A stretch of 64,000 nt of DNA from Yamagishiella unicocca (GCA_003116995.1 BDSL01000001.1:186001-250000); one strand, 5' to 3'. Counted from the first letter of the stretch, positions 22,474-34,170 are shown. Notes: generated by a model from the letters alone, not told the origin. Numbers and translations are program-made.

Positions 22474-24729
22474 ATGCTACAGCGCTTTGCATATGCTGCC
22501 AGGTTTGGGCGCGAATGGGGCCAACAGTTCGTTTCACGTCCGGCACCAGTTCCGGAACGAAACGGCATTAACAAGGTGGTGCCTACCTTGATCGCCCGTG
22601 CAGGCCTTCACTTACAAAACCTTTGTCAGGCGCCCGCCAATTTGCCTAGAATGCACGACAAGCTTCTGACGCTGGTCGCTGCTGCTGAAACAGTCGAGTC
22701 AAGTAAATTATGTCATCCTTCAGAGACGTCGAACCGCGCTTGTGATGCGCCAACGGGCAACCATCTGGACAGCCACGGCGCTGGTCAGAAACGGAGCCGT
22801 CATGATGCCTCCAGTGCCATCAGACAAGAAGCTATGGACATGTGCGCACCTCCTCTCTCCAAACGCGCTTCTGTTTGTGGAACAGGAGCTGAAATCGCGA
22901 CGCCCCCGCTGCATCACCCGCACTCGATACACCAACAGCTGATGCAGCCTTATTTGCCACGGCCTGCTGTGCTGCTAGGACAGCAGCAACAGTCAATGCT
23001 CCACAACCAGGCGGCCATCATGATACCCCGCCGGACATCTGTCGACCTGCACCACCTAATAGCACCTGCCTGCGATGGCGTCAGCATGCACTTTGCGCCG
23101 GCGCCCACCGCCTCCAACCCCGCCGGCTGGTACCAGCCCTCCGCGCGGGTGGCAGCCTGCCCGCCCTGCCCCCGCAGGGCCAGTATCTGCGCGGCAGGGC
23201 CCTCTCCGTACTGCTACCCGTACCCAGCGCCCGTACGCAATTACACAGCCCGCAAACCGTACGCTGCCAGCACCGGTGGAGCCTATGTGCCATACGTGTA
23301 CCCGGCACAACCGTACTTCGCGCCAGGGACGCCGTACGCCGGCTACTCTGGCGCATGCAGCTGCTGCAACCCGAAGGCTGCGGCCTCCCCCACCTGCCGT
23401 GCTGCTGCCTGCCGGCAACACAGGGCGGAGCGCACGGCTGCCATTGTTGAGGAGACGGAGGGCGCGGCGGTGCGGGCCGCCTCCGGCTCCCCCGCCGTGG
23501 ACGAGGGAAAGGCGCCAGACGAGCTGTGTGGACCGTCCGCTCCTTCCTCCCCGGAGGGGGAGGTGGACCAGGCGGCCGCCGCGTCTCCGGCCCGGGAGGC
23601 AAAAGCCGGCGAAGCCGGGGGCGGGCGGACCGCAGCGCCGCAGTTTCGCTGCTTCCGCCGCACCACTGGAGGAGCCCCGCCAGCCGAGGCCGGGGAGGGG
23701 GTCACCGCCGAGACCGCTCCTGCCGCCACAGAGCAGTCACCGCCGTCGTCTCCGGAGGCTCAGTGCAGCCGGGCGGAGCTGGTCGCGCCCCAACCCGTCG
23801 ACTACGCCCACCATCACCACCACCACTGCAACCAGCCGCAGCGCCAAGTCGCTCAACAGCGCTGCGACAGCCAGTCGTGTGCGCTGCGCGCGACGAGCTA
23901 CCACACCAGCGCGGGGCTGCTGTACGGCACGACGGCGTTTCGCGGCGGCGGCAGCCCTGGCGGTGGCGCTGCCCAGTACCTGCTGACCGCTCCACAGCCG
24001 CAGCCGCAGCCGCAGGTGCGCGGCCAGCCGATGGTGGCTCCAGGGAGCGCTCCACACTCGGCCACCATGTGGGGCCCCGCCGGATGGGTTGCTCCGCCGC
24101 CACCTCCCAGCCAGCACCACCACCATCCGTACTACCCCCGCGGCATGAGGCTGATGGAGGGCGGCGGCGGCGGCGGCAACTGCGGACTGGTGCGAACCTC
24201 CAGCTGCGGTAGCGCCGGCAGCGGCGGCGGCGGCGGCGGCCTGATTCGTACCGTGAGCAGCGGAGGCGGAGGCGGAAGCCTAATTCGTACCGTCAGCGGC
24301 AGCAGCGGCCTTATTCGTACCATCAGCGGCGGCAGCCCGGTGGGAGCAAGGACCGGTGCTGCCTACCCGCTGTCGCACCCGCCGCCCCCCGCCTACCGCC
24401 ACCAGTACTACGGTTACGGGAATCCGTACGAGTACGGCTACGGGTACGGCTACGAGGCGCCCACGGGCTACCCTCCCGCCTACTGCTACATGGATCAGGA
24501 CGAGGCGGCGGCGCCGCCGCCGCCTGCTGCCGCCGCTGGCGTGGATCCTTGCAGTTACGTGATGCGCCGGCGGTGGACCGCCTCGTGTGCCGTACACGCC
24601 ACAAGCGCGGACGGCTCGGCCACGGCGGCGGCGGCGGTCCCCAGGGCGGTGGCATCGGCGTCGACGGTAAAAAATGGTACTTTCCCGGTTCTGGCACAGC
24701 AAGCTTTTCTAGGAAATTTTCCCAACTAA
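22474..24729 (+). CDS. 5' part of a low-complexity protein gene interrupted by a mobile element
   Basis: I do not recognise the family. One uninterrupted frame of 751 residues starts at ATG 22474. The N-terminal ~130 residues are of normal complexity (for example LPRMHDKLLTLVAAAETVES). The rest is rich in Pro, Ala, His, Tyr and Gly, with His runs, GYGYGYGY-like repeats and three near copies of a motif like LIRTVSGSSG around residues 585-620. Host sequence ends at the GACGGT copy at 24663-24668 (about codon 732). The last ~20 codons, ending FPVLAQQAFLGNFPN, are read from the element's terminal inverted repeat and stop at 24729. The rest of the original frame resumes at 35902. Composition suggests a regulatory or RNA-associated protein, but that is only an inference. 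Confidence 0.7.
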   Translation: MLQRFAYAARFGREWGQQFVSRPAPVPERNGINKVVPTLIARAGLHLQNLCQAPANLPRMHDKLLTLVAAAETVESSKLCHPSETSNRACDAPTGNHLDSHGAGQKRSRHDASSAIRQEAMDMCAPPLSKRASVCGTGAEIATPPLHHPHSIHQQLMQPYLPRPAVLLGQQQQSMLHNQAAIMIPRRTSVDLHHLIAPACDGVSMHFAPAPTASNPAGWYQPSARVAACPPCPRRASICAAGPSPYCYPYPAPVRNYTARKPYAASTGGAYVPYVYPAQPYFAPGTPYAGYSGACSCCNPKAAASPTCRAAACRQHRAERTAAIVEETEGAAVRAASGSPAVDEGKAPDELCGPSAPSSPEGEVDQAAAASPAREAKAGEAGGGRTAAPQFRCFRRTTGGAPPAEAGEGVTAETAPAATEQSPPSSPEAQCSRAELVAPQPVDYAHHHHHHCNQPQRQVAQQRCDSQSCALRATSYHTSAGLLYGTTAFRGGGSPGGGAAQYLLTAPQPQPQPQVRGQPMVAPGSAPHSATMWGPAGWVAPPPPPSQHHHHPYYPRGMRLMEGGGGGGNCGLVRTSSCGSAGSGGGGGGLIRTVSSGGGGGSLIRTVSGSSGLIRTISGGSPVGARTGAAYPLSHPPPPAYRHQYYGYGNPYEYGYGYGYEAPTGYPPAYCYMDQDEAAAPPPPAAAAGVDPCSYVMRRRWTASCAVHATSADGSATAAAAVPRAVASASTVKNGTFPVLAQQAFLGNFPN
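24663..24668 (+). repeat. Left target-site duplication GACGGT
   Basis: GACGGT directly precedes the left terminal AAAAAATGG of the element. The identical hexamer follows the right end at 35896-35901. Confidence 0.85.
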
Positions 24730-26290
24730 AAATTTGATAAGAAAAAGGACGGATTTGTGCTCCCGACCCCACCCCCCGAGCTTCCCGATTGGCCCATCAG
24801 CCGACTATCGATTCCTAATGGGGTCGAACACCGACTACCAAGCAAAGCGTCTACCTCGGACCCCACCCCCCGAACTTCCCGATTGCGCGAGTGTGAGCAG
24901 GCAGTTGTACAGTTGCCCGGCTCGGAAGCTACCTGGCTGTAGTGACGCACACGGGCGCTTTTTTGAAACGAAAACTGCGGGCCAATCCATGGTTCGACCG
25001 GATGGATCTTCGTGTGGGAGGGTGGTTAGTGTTATTGTTAGTGTCTAGCGCCGAAGCGAAAAGGGACCAGGAGGAATCAACCACCCCGTCCGCCTGCGGC
25101 TAATGCGACGAGCACCACCCCGCATCATACAGGCCCAGTCCGTCCCGGGCCCAGTCACGGGCGCTTGGCGCTAGTCGGCAGGCGTGCGAGTGGGAATGAG
25201 CAGTTGAGCACGCACGCGTGTGGGAAGCTGCAGCAGAGACCGGTGGAGCACGGCGGAGGCTGGCGGTTGGCGCGGGGCGCGAGAGGGAATGCATAGTCGC
25301 GCACGTGCCGTTTGGGAAGCCGCGTGTGAGCTCCGAAAGCCGCGTGTGAGCTCCGAATTTTTTTCGAGGATGGGGGTTTTCGCCGAAGGCCCGAGACCCC
25401 CATTACGGCGCGCCACCGAAATCTATAATCCGTGTGGCGTCCGATTTAGGCTCTCCGACCGAAGAAAACTCCCCTTCACGGCATGGATTTCGGGGAAGTC
25501 CTAACATTGATCCGCTCGGGTAGCTGGCTCGGGTAGTTGGGAACAGCGCACAGGATCAGCGCCTTGTTCTGGATGCGTGGCACGGGGGAGCCGGGGAAGT
25601 CCTAACATTTCTCGGCTTAAATGGGGCTCAGGTAGGAGGGACGGAACCGTGCACAGGAACAGCACCTTGTTCTGGATGCGTGGCTTGGGAGAGCCTGGGA
25701 AGTCCCCGGCTCGTTAAGTCCTTTTATTAACGTGTTGCAACGGTCATTTCCGGTATTGGCGGGGGGTCTCCGAAAAAATGGGGGCTCCGAAAGATTTGGT
25801 CATTTGGAGGTGTCATTTCGTCCCCCCTGCCGAAGGATCCGGCCCAAGGCAGGGGCCCTTTCGGCACCCTCCCAGGAAGATAGCCACTGAGCTGCGTGTA
25901 AACTCAGAGAGACGCATGGGTTTCCATACGCTGCCTCTTAGCGCACACGGTTTCACACGGTTGACACTTGGGCTCCAGCGCGCGCGGGTGGGACTCGCTG
26001 GAGTACATGATAGTCGCTGGTGGGCACGCGCGGGCGGGGCGCGGGGGAACTCGGCGGAAACTCGGAAAAAACTGGCGGGGAATTCGCGCAAAACTCGCGT
26101 GAAACCTCGGGCGAAATGCCGGCACAACTCGGGAGTCGCACCAGGCTGCGACAGCGTAAAAATAATTGCAGATTTGGATTGATATATTTTGCGAGATATA
26201 TGAACATGGATGCATCAGGTTACTAGCGCAGCGCGCGATAGGCGTCGGGGCTCAGGTCCTCCTGCTAGCTGCTTCGCAGGCAGCCATTCC
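24669..26290 (+). repeat. Left inverted-repeat arm
   Basis: Blocks match the right arm in reverse complement: 24669-24890 with 35650-35895, 24890-24960 with 34725-34790, 25160-25330 with 34550-34715, 25895-26130 with 34270-34540, and 26235-26275 with about 34100-34165. The left arm has extra sequence at 24980-25150 and 25340-25880. The latter includes a degenerate ~130-bp direct duplication (25510-25700) sharing CCTTGTTCTGGATGCGTGGC. Confidence 0.8.
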
Positions 26291-26316
26291 GCTGTAGGCA
26301 ACCCTTTGAATTTTAC

Positions 26317-26742
26317 TTAAAACTGTAGCTTGCCACCAACGTACTTGTTGGTCGCCTCGAAGCGTGATACCTCATAGTGTGTTTCGCCACGCACCTGCTC
26401 GCGCTTGCCCTTCCTGTTACCGCCGTGTGCAATATGCGCTAATGGCATGTGCAGTGCAGAACACAGCTCGCAGGCAAGTGCGGCTGAGCCGTGCGCGTGT
26501 AACTCTCTCACGCAATCCGGACAAAACAAAGCCACGGCGGGGCGGTTTACACTCGTGAGGCCGCACACCGATGTCCTTGCTTGCATCAGCGACCCAGCTT
26601 CCACGGATGGGGATCGCCCCGTCGTGAGTCGAGTAAGTGCGTGCCGCCCACGGCCTACACATACACGCGGGCCCGGCAGCAAAAGTTTCGGGCCAAGAGG
26701 GCCTAGTCGACTCCTCCGCCCAAGACCGGTGTTTACCAACAC
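26317..26742 (-). other. Cys-rich open frame inside the element
   Basis: A minus-strand open frame ends at 26317. It encodes a possible zinc-binding cluster (FCPDCVREL, then ALACELCSALHMPLAHIAHG) and a C-terminus ending NKYVGGKLQF. The C-x2-C..C-x2-C plus two His pattern resembles a zinc ribbon or treble-clef. It could be the last exon of a longer gene, possibly mobility-related, but no upstream exons were identified. Function unknown. Confidence 0.3.
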
Positions 26743-27586
26743 CCATTGCAGCAGCGCAGCTCAGCACCTCCCACACGCCTTTTTGATAACCAAACTCTCA
26801 CCACAGCGGAGGCGCGGAGGGCGGCGTCATCTCCGCTGTGGAGGGCGGCGTCATCTTTCTTTTTACCTCTCGATCCCCCTCTCCATCCCCCTGCTGTCAC
26901 AGCCCCACAGTTCCTTCTCGCCTTCGCAACCTATCAAACACTCTTTTAATCCATATGCCGCGATAAACAAATTCACCTTCCTTCACCATAACCTCCCCTG
27001 GTGCATCCCCCCTCTCCCCTGGCTATCCACACTTTCCATCGAAATGCCCTTTTTGGAGCGGGGGCGGCTCGGCCCCCCCTGCAACCCCCTCGTCGGGGTC
27101 AGCCCCCCCCCCCCCGACCCTCCCCGCAACACACCCAACTCCACGCTGTCTTAGCACGGACCTCGCTCTCCTCCACACTCGTTCGCAGTTGTCCAGTGGA
27201 CCGGTAGTCTTCATATGTAGTAAACGAGATGCCGATGCAAAGTTCATGCTTTGTATGCAACTGCATGGGGACGATGGCGCCGCGGACGGCTTGGCGCGTT
27301 ACGTCACCCAGCGGCAGGCTTCATCGCCCCAGCCTCGTTGGCAGGCAGCTACTGATGTGCGGGCCAGAGGCCCCGCGGTGCCGGCGGCAAAGAGCGGCCT
27401 GCGGGAGGTCCAGTACGCCGTGCGGCATCCGCTCGCGGCACGCCTGCTCCGACGACAGCCTAGCGCGGACCACAGCCTAGCGCGGCGAGGACAACCCTGC
27501 CCAGCAGCAGCCGCGTGCAGGGCCGCAGCGGCCCGCGCACAGCGCGCGACCCCGCGCACGGAAGCTGCACTTAGCAGGCGCCACGC

Positions 27587-30238
27587 TCAGAGCGGCGCGC
27601 TAGCGGAAAACCAGGGGTGGCGCAGCGCTTCTGCTGCAGAAGGGCGTGAGGCCGCCGCGCTCGCCGTCAGCTGCGCCTTGAGCTCCACGCACTGTGCGCC
27701 CAGTGAGAGGATCTCGCACTTCTCCATCAGCCGCCCAACAAGCTGCACGTCCGACGCGGTTGTGTACATGCCGCGCTCGTCCAGGGTGTCGTCCGTCCAG
27801 CAGGCGGCGCGGAAGCTGCCCTCGCCAGCCGTCTGCGCCGGCGCCCGCGCCACGGACTCCAGGTCCGACAGCATCCACGAGTCCTGGTAGTTGAGGGTGA
27901 ACAAAGCACTCTGACTAACGTCTCACACCGCACTGAGCTCTTTTTGCTCGCATGGACGTGCACGCGGGCCCCCGGGGCGGCATGATGTGCCGCACACACT
28001 CGGCATGAATCTATGCCCAGCCAGCAGCGTGCTGCGTCCCCAAAGCACGTGCGTGCCTCGCGAAGGTCCCAAACGCCTGCCTGATGCGCTCTGCCTGCTC
28101 AGCAGACAGACCTACCTGGCCGATGCACAGCACGTTCTCCCTGCAAGATGCAACGCCACGTAGTCGGATGGGGCGTAATGCAACATGCGGTGCAGGGCCC
28201 AGCTAGGGGGTCTATAAGACCGCTTCGACCGGTTAAAATCTATTGACCCCACCAGCGGATGTCGCGGTGCACGTAGCCGGCCTGGTGTAGCGCAGCGACG
28301 CCGCGCAGCACGTCCTGGATCGCCCGCCGCAGCTCGCCCTCGTTCGTGGGGCGCCGGTGACTACCCAGGGGCGCCAGGGTCACCTTGTACGTGCCCTTGC
28401 GCCCGCTGAGGGTCGGCCCATCAGTGGCGTGGATGAGGCCTGCAGCGCGGCGGGTCGCGCTGGGAGGGACACCGAAGTGGGACGTGGGGAGGTGAGCCCG
28501 CAGGTTGGTCATGGTTGCTGCAAGGGCCTGGGAGCTGCACCTACCCATACACGTTGGCCAGGTCGTCGTACTCGACACCCTTGTTGTTGCTGGCGAAGTT
28601 TTCGATTTTCTTGAAGACCCTGGACACACGGATTATAAATGATCATATTTGAATGCGTCACATTGCGTGCTTAGGCGTGGGGTGTGGCTGCGCCTACCGG
28701 TCCGCGAGGATCATGATCGTGGTACCGTGCGGGCGCTCGAGCACAGCCCCAACGGTCACAGGGTACGGCGGCAGCAGCGGCCGCAAGCACCAGCACAGCA
28801 GGCGGAAGAGGTTGGCCACGTGGTGCACCACCTCGACACGATCGGCGACCTGAGTGAGCAAGCGACGGGGCATCAAGCAAGCGAGTGATCAGGAACACCA
28901 GGTTGCTAAAAGCAGGCGAGCCCACAGGAACGCACCACAGAAAGATCGAACTGCTTGCTGATGCTGACGGGCTGCTGAGGCTGGCTCTTGAACACGGCGT
29001 AGAACTGCGTGGACCATGATCGAAATAGATAGACTGCGGTGAGTACAAGAACAGCACTTGCAGGCACTGCACTCAAGTACTCACTTGGAGCTGTGAGCCC
29101 GCAGTCGCATAGCACGGCAGATACGGCAAGTTGCCAAAAGCGATTGGCGACCACACGTGCCCTGCAGCATAGACCTCAACTCGAAAAGAAGTGACCAAAG
29201 TCAACGATGAATGAATATCAATCAGCTCACCCATTTTGGAGCCAAGCTCCTCCACAGCGAGTCTCATGTCGTGGCTACTCGCCTTGACCTCCCCCTGCGC
29301 AGGCACACAAAGTCCATCATGTAGGTGCCTCACAGCTGCCTTCGACCCAGGTAGGTGCCAGCTCACCTTGAACACGAGCGTGTCGTCCACCCAGAGGCAG
29401 AAATCTGGGCGCAGGAGTCCGCGCGCTACTCCCGAACGGTCCGACGTGTCATGGTCCAGGCGGTGAGGCAGCAGCCCTGCAAACGAGCGTTCATGGCCAG
29501 GAAGGGCTCAAGGCAGGGGTGTCGGCTCGCGGCAAGAGGATGGCATGCGTGCCGCACCTGTCAGGGCCTGTAGTCGCGCAAATAGGGCGTCGGTGAGCGG
29601 ACCCAAGTTCACAGCGAGCAATATCTCCGATCCGCCAGGAGGCCCGGGGCTGAGGGCCGTGAATACCGTGGCCGACAAGGCGAACGCCCCAGGGGTCGCC
29701 TCCACCAGGTGCAGGACGCGGTGGCTGTCCACATCGTAGCGCAGCCGGTCGTAAGCGACCGGATCCAGCGGCAGCGGCCTGCCCAGCGGCTGCTCCAGCC
29801 AGCGCCGAAGTGCGGCAGCAGTTGCGGGCGGCGGTGTCCCGGGGTCGCACGCAAGCATCGCCAGCGCCACCTCAGCGCTTCGGTCTGCATTCGTTTATTG
29901 ACGATGGACATGCAAGACGGGCCGGCACATGTCACACTTAGGCAAGGGCAGGTCCGAATGCGGCAGGGCCCAGAGCCCGTGGGTTAGCAAGTATGGGCGC
30001 GCCAGGCGCGCACAAGCTCTTCGGAAATACCGAATCCCACTGCCAACCAACTCACCAGCTCTAGTCGCGCTCCCCGCGCCCAGGCCAGCCGCCACAGCTG
30101 CACGACAAGCGAGCGTCCCGGTTTGGGTGCAAGGAGGACAAGAGCCGCGCCTAGGTCAGTCGAACGCCCAACTCTCTGGCCAGAGTCATGCAAAAAAGCA
30201 CAGCGCACCTTGAATGGCAGCTTTTAGCGCACCTTGAA

Positions 30239-30313
<75 letters not shown>

Positions 30314-32216
30314 AATGTGCTCGTTGAAGCCTAGCCCGGAGAGAGCCTCCACAATTGGCTGGATGGAGGTCTCTCCCACGACCGAAAGGAGGGCTTCGCG
30401 AATGGTCACCATAGCTATGAAAACCTGTCCCCGTGTGCTAATCTAAACACGCTTCGTCAGCAGGGACATGCTGGCCTAGTGTTCAAACAAGGAAGGCACC
30501 AGGTGCGCGGATGCAGTTTTGGAGCTGCGCTACACGATCCTGCACTTAAGTAAGCTACATGCGGCATCGTATAGGTGTCTCCTGGGCTGCCACCGCCCAT
30601 TGCCATGGGCGCCGCGGATGGGGGCTTTGAAATCCGCGGGCTACTTACCCTTTGGTCTTTGACAGTACATAGTAAGACTAATTTGCTGAAAATGACTGTT
30701 GAAGCCACTTCCGGTGCTCGCTTGTGTGCCTTCGGCGTGCAGGCCGCATGCGCGCCCAACTCAGACTGAGCCGCGCTCAGCCATCTATACCGATTGGAAG
30801 AGCGGCGGACAACACCGCTGCGCGGTCGGGGAAGGGGACCGGGGCAACTGGGGCTCCTGGACAGGTGGCGCAGTTTGCTGGCCCAGCGTGCCCCAGGCAT
30901 GCGGCATCCGTGCCTTCCCCTCGCGGTTACTGGAGTTGCTAGAGAGCTGCGGGGTACATAGGCTGGTGGTGAATATCAGTGCGTGCTTGCGGTCTGTGAA
31001 CGGCTAGGCTTGGGCTGGTTTTGTGCGCTTCAGTAGGTGTGCGACCGTTGGGCTGTCGCGCTTTGATGCGGGGCACCGCTTTTTGGGCTGAGCCCCCTGA
31101 GAGAGACAGCAGTAGAACGAGCCGGCCGGCACCGCCTAAGCCCCACAGGTCAATGCGGAGTGTCGAGCCCAGCCATCCACTTCGACATGTATGTATACAT
31201 GTTCCTTTCAAGTGGGCAATGGAGGCTGACAGCTTTTGACAAGACTATTCCCGCCCAGGGTGCCCCGTTGCCAGAGAGCCAAACCCTGACTCACCAGTCG
31301 CCCCGCCATCAGTCGCCCCGCCGCCAGCACCGCCACCATCTGCTGCGCCTGCGCGACGCGGGAGCGGCCGGGGGGCACATGCAGGTTAACATTGCATGCC
31401 GCTTCACGCGCTCGATGCGGTCTGATGTGTGGGGTGCGGTGCGGGGTTGGGCGCGAGGAGTGCCGACACGCGGCGGCGGTGGGGTTTGGGTTTTGAGCAC
31501 CAGGGCTTGTCGACCCAGGGCGCTTCCAGTATCGCAAAGCAAGACGATTGCACGCGACAACAACGTCGAGGTGCCTGGGAGAGCAGGTGGCAGGAGCCGC
31601 TGCGATCGCAACTGAGTGGACGCAAACTCGCAGGGCGGCTTCACGCGGCATGCATAACGCCCCTGCTATCTACATGCGCCTCTTAAACAGAGCAGCCGTA
31701 GGCCCTACGGTGCGACGTGCGGGTGGTAAGGGCTATCGCGATCCTGCTATGCAATCGTTGGCAGAACAAGCGGCAGGGGCCCTCCGTTATCGTACACCAA
31801 GACCTTTGAAGCTAGGGGGGGGAGAGAATGCACCTTTGCCCCCGAGCATTGTGAAAAGCCGCTACGGTAAGGAGCGGCTGTCGGAGGTGTTCTCCAGCAC
31901 GACCTCCAGGGCCGGTCCAGGGCCTCACTGGGGCGTGCCCTCGTAATCATCATGACTCGAGGATAAGCTTTGTTTAGTCCTTGCGAAACTCACCGGAGAA
32001 GGCGGATACCAGCATCTTCACCGTCGCGGCCCGCAGCTTCACGCGCTCGAGGTCCTCGCGAGTTACGCCCGCCAGCGCTGCTCTCGTGTTGAACCCGCTT
32101 TCCACCAGGGCGACACCCTCTGCCTCCTGGAACGTGTACCGGCAATGTTCCTTCAGGAAGCGCAGCAACGTCTGCACCTCCATCTGTTCCATCTGCTCCA
32201 CCTCCTGTTCGTCCAT
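27587..32216 (-). CDS. Crinkler-like protein: SAM-like domain + PD-(D/E)XK nuclease-like domain + protein kinase
   Basis: Thirteen exons keep one frame (619 residues): 31994-32216, 30233-30414, 30056-30175, 29558-29870, 29367-29476, 29231-29294, 29085-29161, 28936-29004, 28698-28849, 28545-28619, 28253-28405, 28116-28140, 27587-27883. The N-terminus from ATG 32216 is SAM-like (ESGFNTRAALAGVTREDLER). A run of about 24 Leu follows. A nuclease-like core RPDFCLWVDDTLVFK + GEVKAS gives the D..ExK pattern, then WSPIAFGNLPYLPCYATAGS. The kinase has ILADRVFKKIENF, catalytic loop YVHRDIRWEN spanning two exons, SDLES in place of DFG, a YTTASDVQLVGRLM segment and a terminal RPSAAEALRHPWF. Nuclease-kinase fusions of this kind are known from Crinkler-type proteins of fungi, oomycetes and algae. 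The exon 4 acceptor (..CTGAG) is the weakest junction. Substrate is unknown. Confidence 0.78.
30241..30312 (-). repeat. CTG/CAG trinucleotide repeat encoding polyleucine
   Basis: About 23 CAG units on the plus strand read as CTG (Leu) on the minus strand within exon 2 of the nuclease-kinase gene, just before its donor site. Such tracts are length-variable. The Leu run might act as a membrane or aggregation segment, or be neutral. Confidence 0.9.
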
Positions 32217-33855
32217 GGATGCCCAGCAATGCCTAGCAATGCTGCCCAGCAATGCTCAGAGAAGGCAAGGCGATGACGGAGCCTCGCGACGACGCAGTCA
32301 CAGAACGAGAGGGAAGCGCATGACCCTCGTTGCGTACAACTTTTAGAGCATCCGCGCCTGACGGGTGGCAGTGGCACAAATCCCCGGGAGAAGCTCGACC
32401 CATGCTGTGCGCCGTACGAGTGCGAGAACTTAGCTCAGAACGCTTCCTTTCAGCTGAATGTAAGAATTATAAGGTAAACGCAACCTACGCAATACCTCTG
32501 CTATTGCAATTTGCCGATCGACGAAGAGGATCGGGTGCAAGCCGAACAGGGCCAAGTAGCCAATCCATTCAGTACTAATTACGCATTATTCATATGTTCA
32601 TATACAGCCCATTATCGCTACAACCGGTCATACTTGAGCAGGCTTCCGTCGATGGTCGGCGTCGCCATGCCGACGCATGGTCTTGCCATGCTAGGCACCC
32701 AATGACGCCACGTAAGTAAGCGCTATCAATACAGAAAGCTTTGTTGCGATCACACCTCTCGCATGTCGGCTTGCGGACTCGCCCGCGGCGCGCGCCCGCG
32801 CCAATTCGCACTCTGGTGCGGGTGTCACCCTTGCGGGTGTAACCCTTGCGGGTGTCTCCCCCGCCCCTTTCCATCTTCTCCTTGCCGCCCCTCGGCTCCT
32901 CCTCCTTCTCAACCCCCGCATCCCCCTCCCTTCGCATCCCCAACTTGGTCCTGGCCCGGGCCGTGCTGCCTACGCGTGAAAAGGCGTGATGCTGCTCGGT
33001 GGTCGGGAAGCCCTTCGGAGCCCCACCCCACCTCGCTGCCTGTCCGCTTGTCTGCCGGTCTGCTGGCGTAGCCTCCTTGGTTTGACCCGACACGCTGGTC
33101 TGTAAGGTTAGCTGCTATACCTGAGCTGCAGGAGCCCGATTGCTCATACCCTTACCCCTCCACAAGCTGCCCTGGTGCCTGTCACCCCTGAACATCACCC
33201 CTGGCCCCTGCTGGCCCTGAACGTCACCCCTGGCCCTGGTAACCGTCACTCCTGGCCCTGGTGACCATCACCCCTGGCTTGCCTGAAGCGTCAACACTAT
33301 GGGGGACGTTGTTATCCCGAGCTACGCGTCCTCTAGGCTTGAATCGCGACCACGGTACTCACTCAGGGAGTCCGGGTGCTTGCAAGTTGGGAAGCATGTT
33401 CGGGGTGGGCCCACGGAGGTAAGCAACCTCTAGGAGTGACGCACTCTTTCCGCATACCTGCTGCGCGCCAAAGAGACAAACGCTAAGCCTGAGAGGTTAC
33501 CCGGAACCATGCATGTGTTTTATAACGGGAGAAAGAGCGCAATCTGTAGTAACTGGCAACCCGCGGCCGTGCGCTCCGTGCGCCGAGCTCACCCGGCGCT
33601 GGTGTCCCATGCCTCGCAGGCGGGTGCGGGTACGTGTAGCCTCCCCCGAGGTGCATGGGCGGGAAGGGGCGACGCTCGCTCGGGCCCTAGCCATAACACG
33701 ATCATAAGGCGAGCCCCAGGGTCGCTAGGGTCGCAATGGGCCGTCCCTATTCCTAGCACTTTCAGCCAGTGTATCGCTTTGGCGGCAGTGTGGGCTTGAG
33801 TCGTCGCCTTGGGGTTGGCGCGGATTCATAATGTTACCACCCACAGACCTATCAC

Positions 33856-34170
33856 ATGGACCAGGGAAACCTGCAAATGGGGAAGCGAGGCAGCGGCGGA
33901 CTGAATGGGCAGCACAACATGGTGCGCGGCGTGCAGGCTACCTCCAGAGCCCTTCAGAGCCCTTCAGAGCCCTTCAGAGCCCTCCAGAGCCCTTCAGAGC
34001 CCTTCAGAGGCCTGTGCAGATCCCTCCAGAGGCTGAGCGGCTCTGAAACAGCCTGTCAGGAATGCCAGACCACCCTCAGAGCAGCAGGAAGCCGCTTCCT
34101 AGCTCTGGCTGCCCTGCAGGAGGACCTGAGCCCCGACGCTTCTTGCGCGCTGCGCAAGGCGATGAATTGA
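33856..34170 (+). CDS. Small hypothetical open frame at the inner edge of the right arm
   Basis: A 104-residue frame begins with ATG at 33856 and contains a 10-bp tandem repeat (CCTTCAGAGC, about seven copies, 33943-34010), giving SPSEPFRALQ-type repeats. The C-terminal half (LAALQEDLSPDASCALRKAM) lies in sequence shared with the inner left arm at 26235-26275. No family recognised; it could be an exon or a non-coding repeat. Confidence 0.2.
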   Translation: MDQGNLQMGKRGSGGLNGQHNMVRGVQATSRALQSPSEPFRALQSPSEPFRGLCRSLQRLSGSETACQECQTTLRAAGSRFLALAALQEDLSPDASCALRKAMN

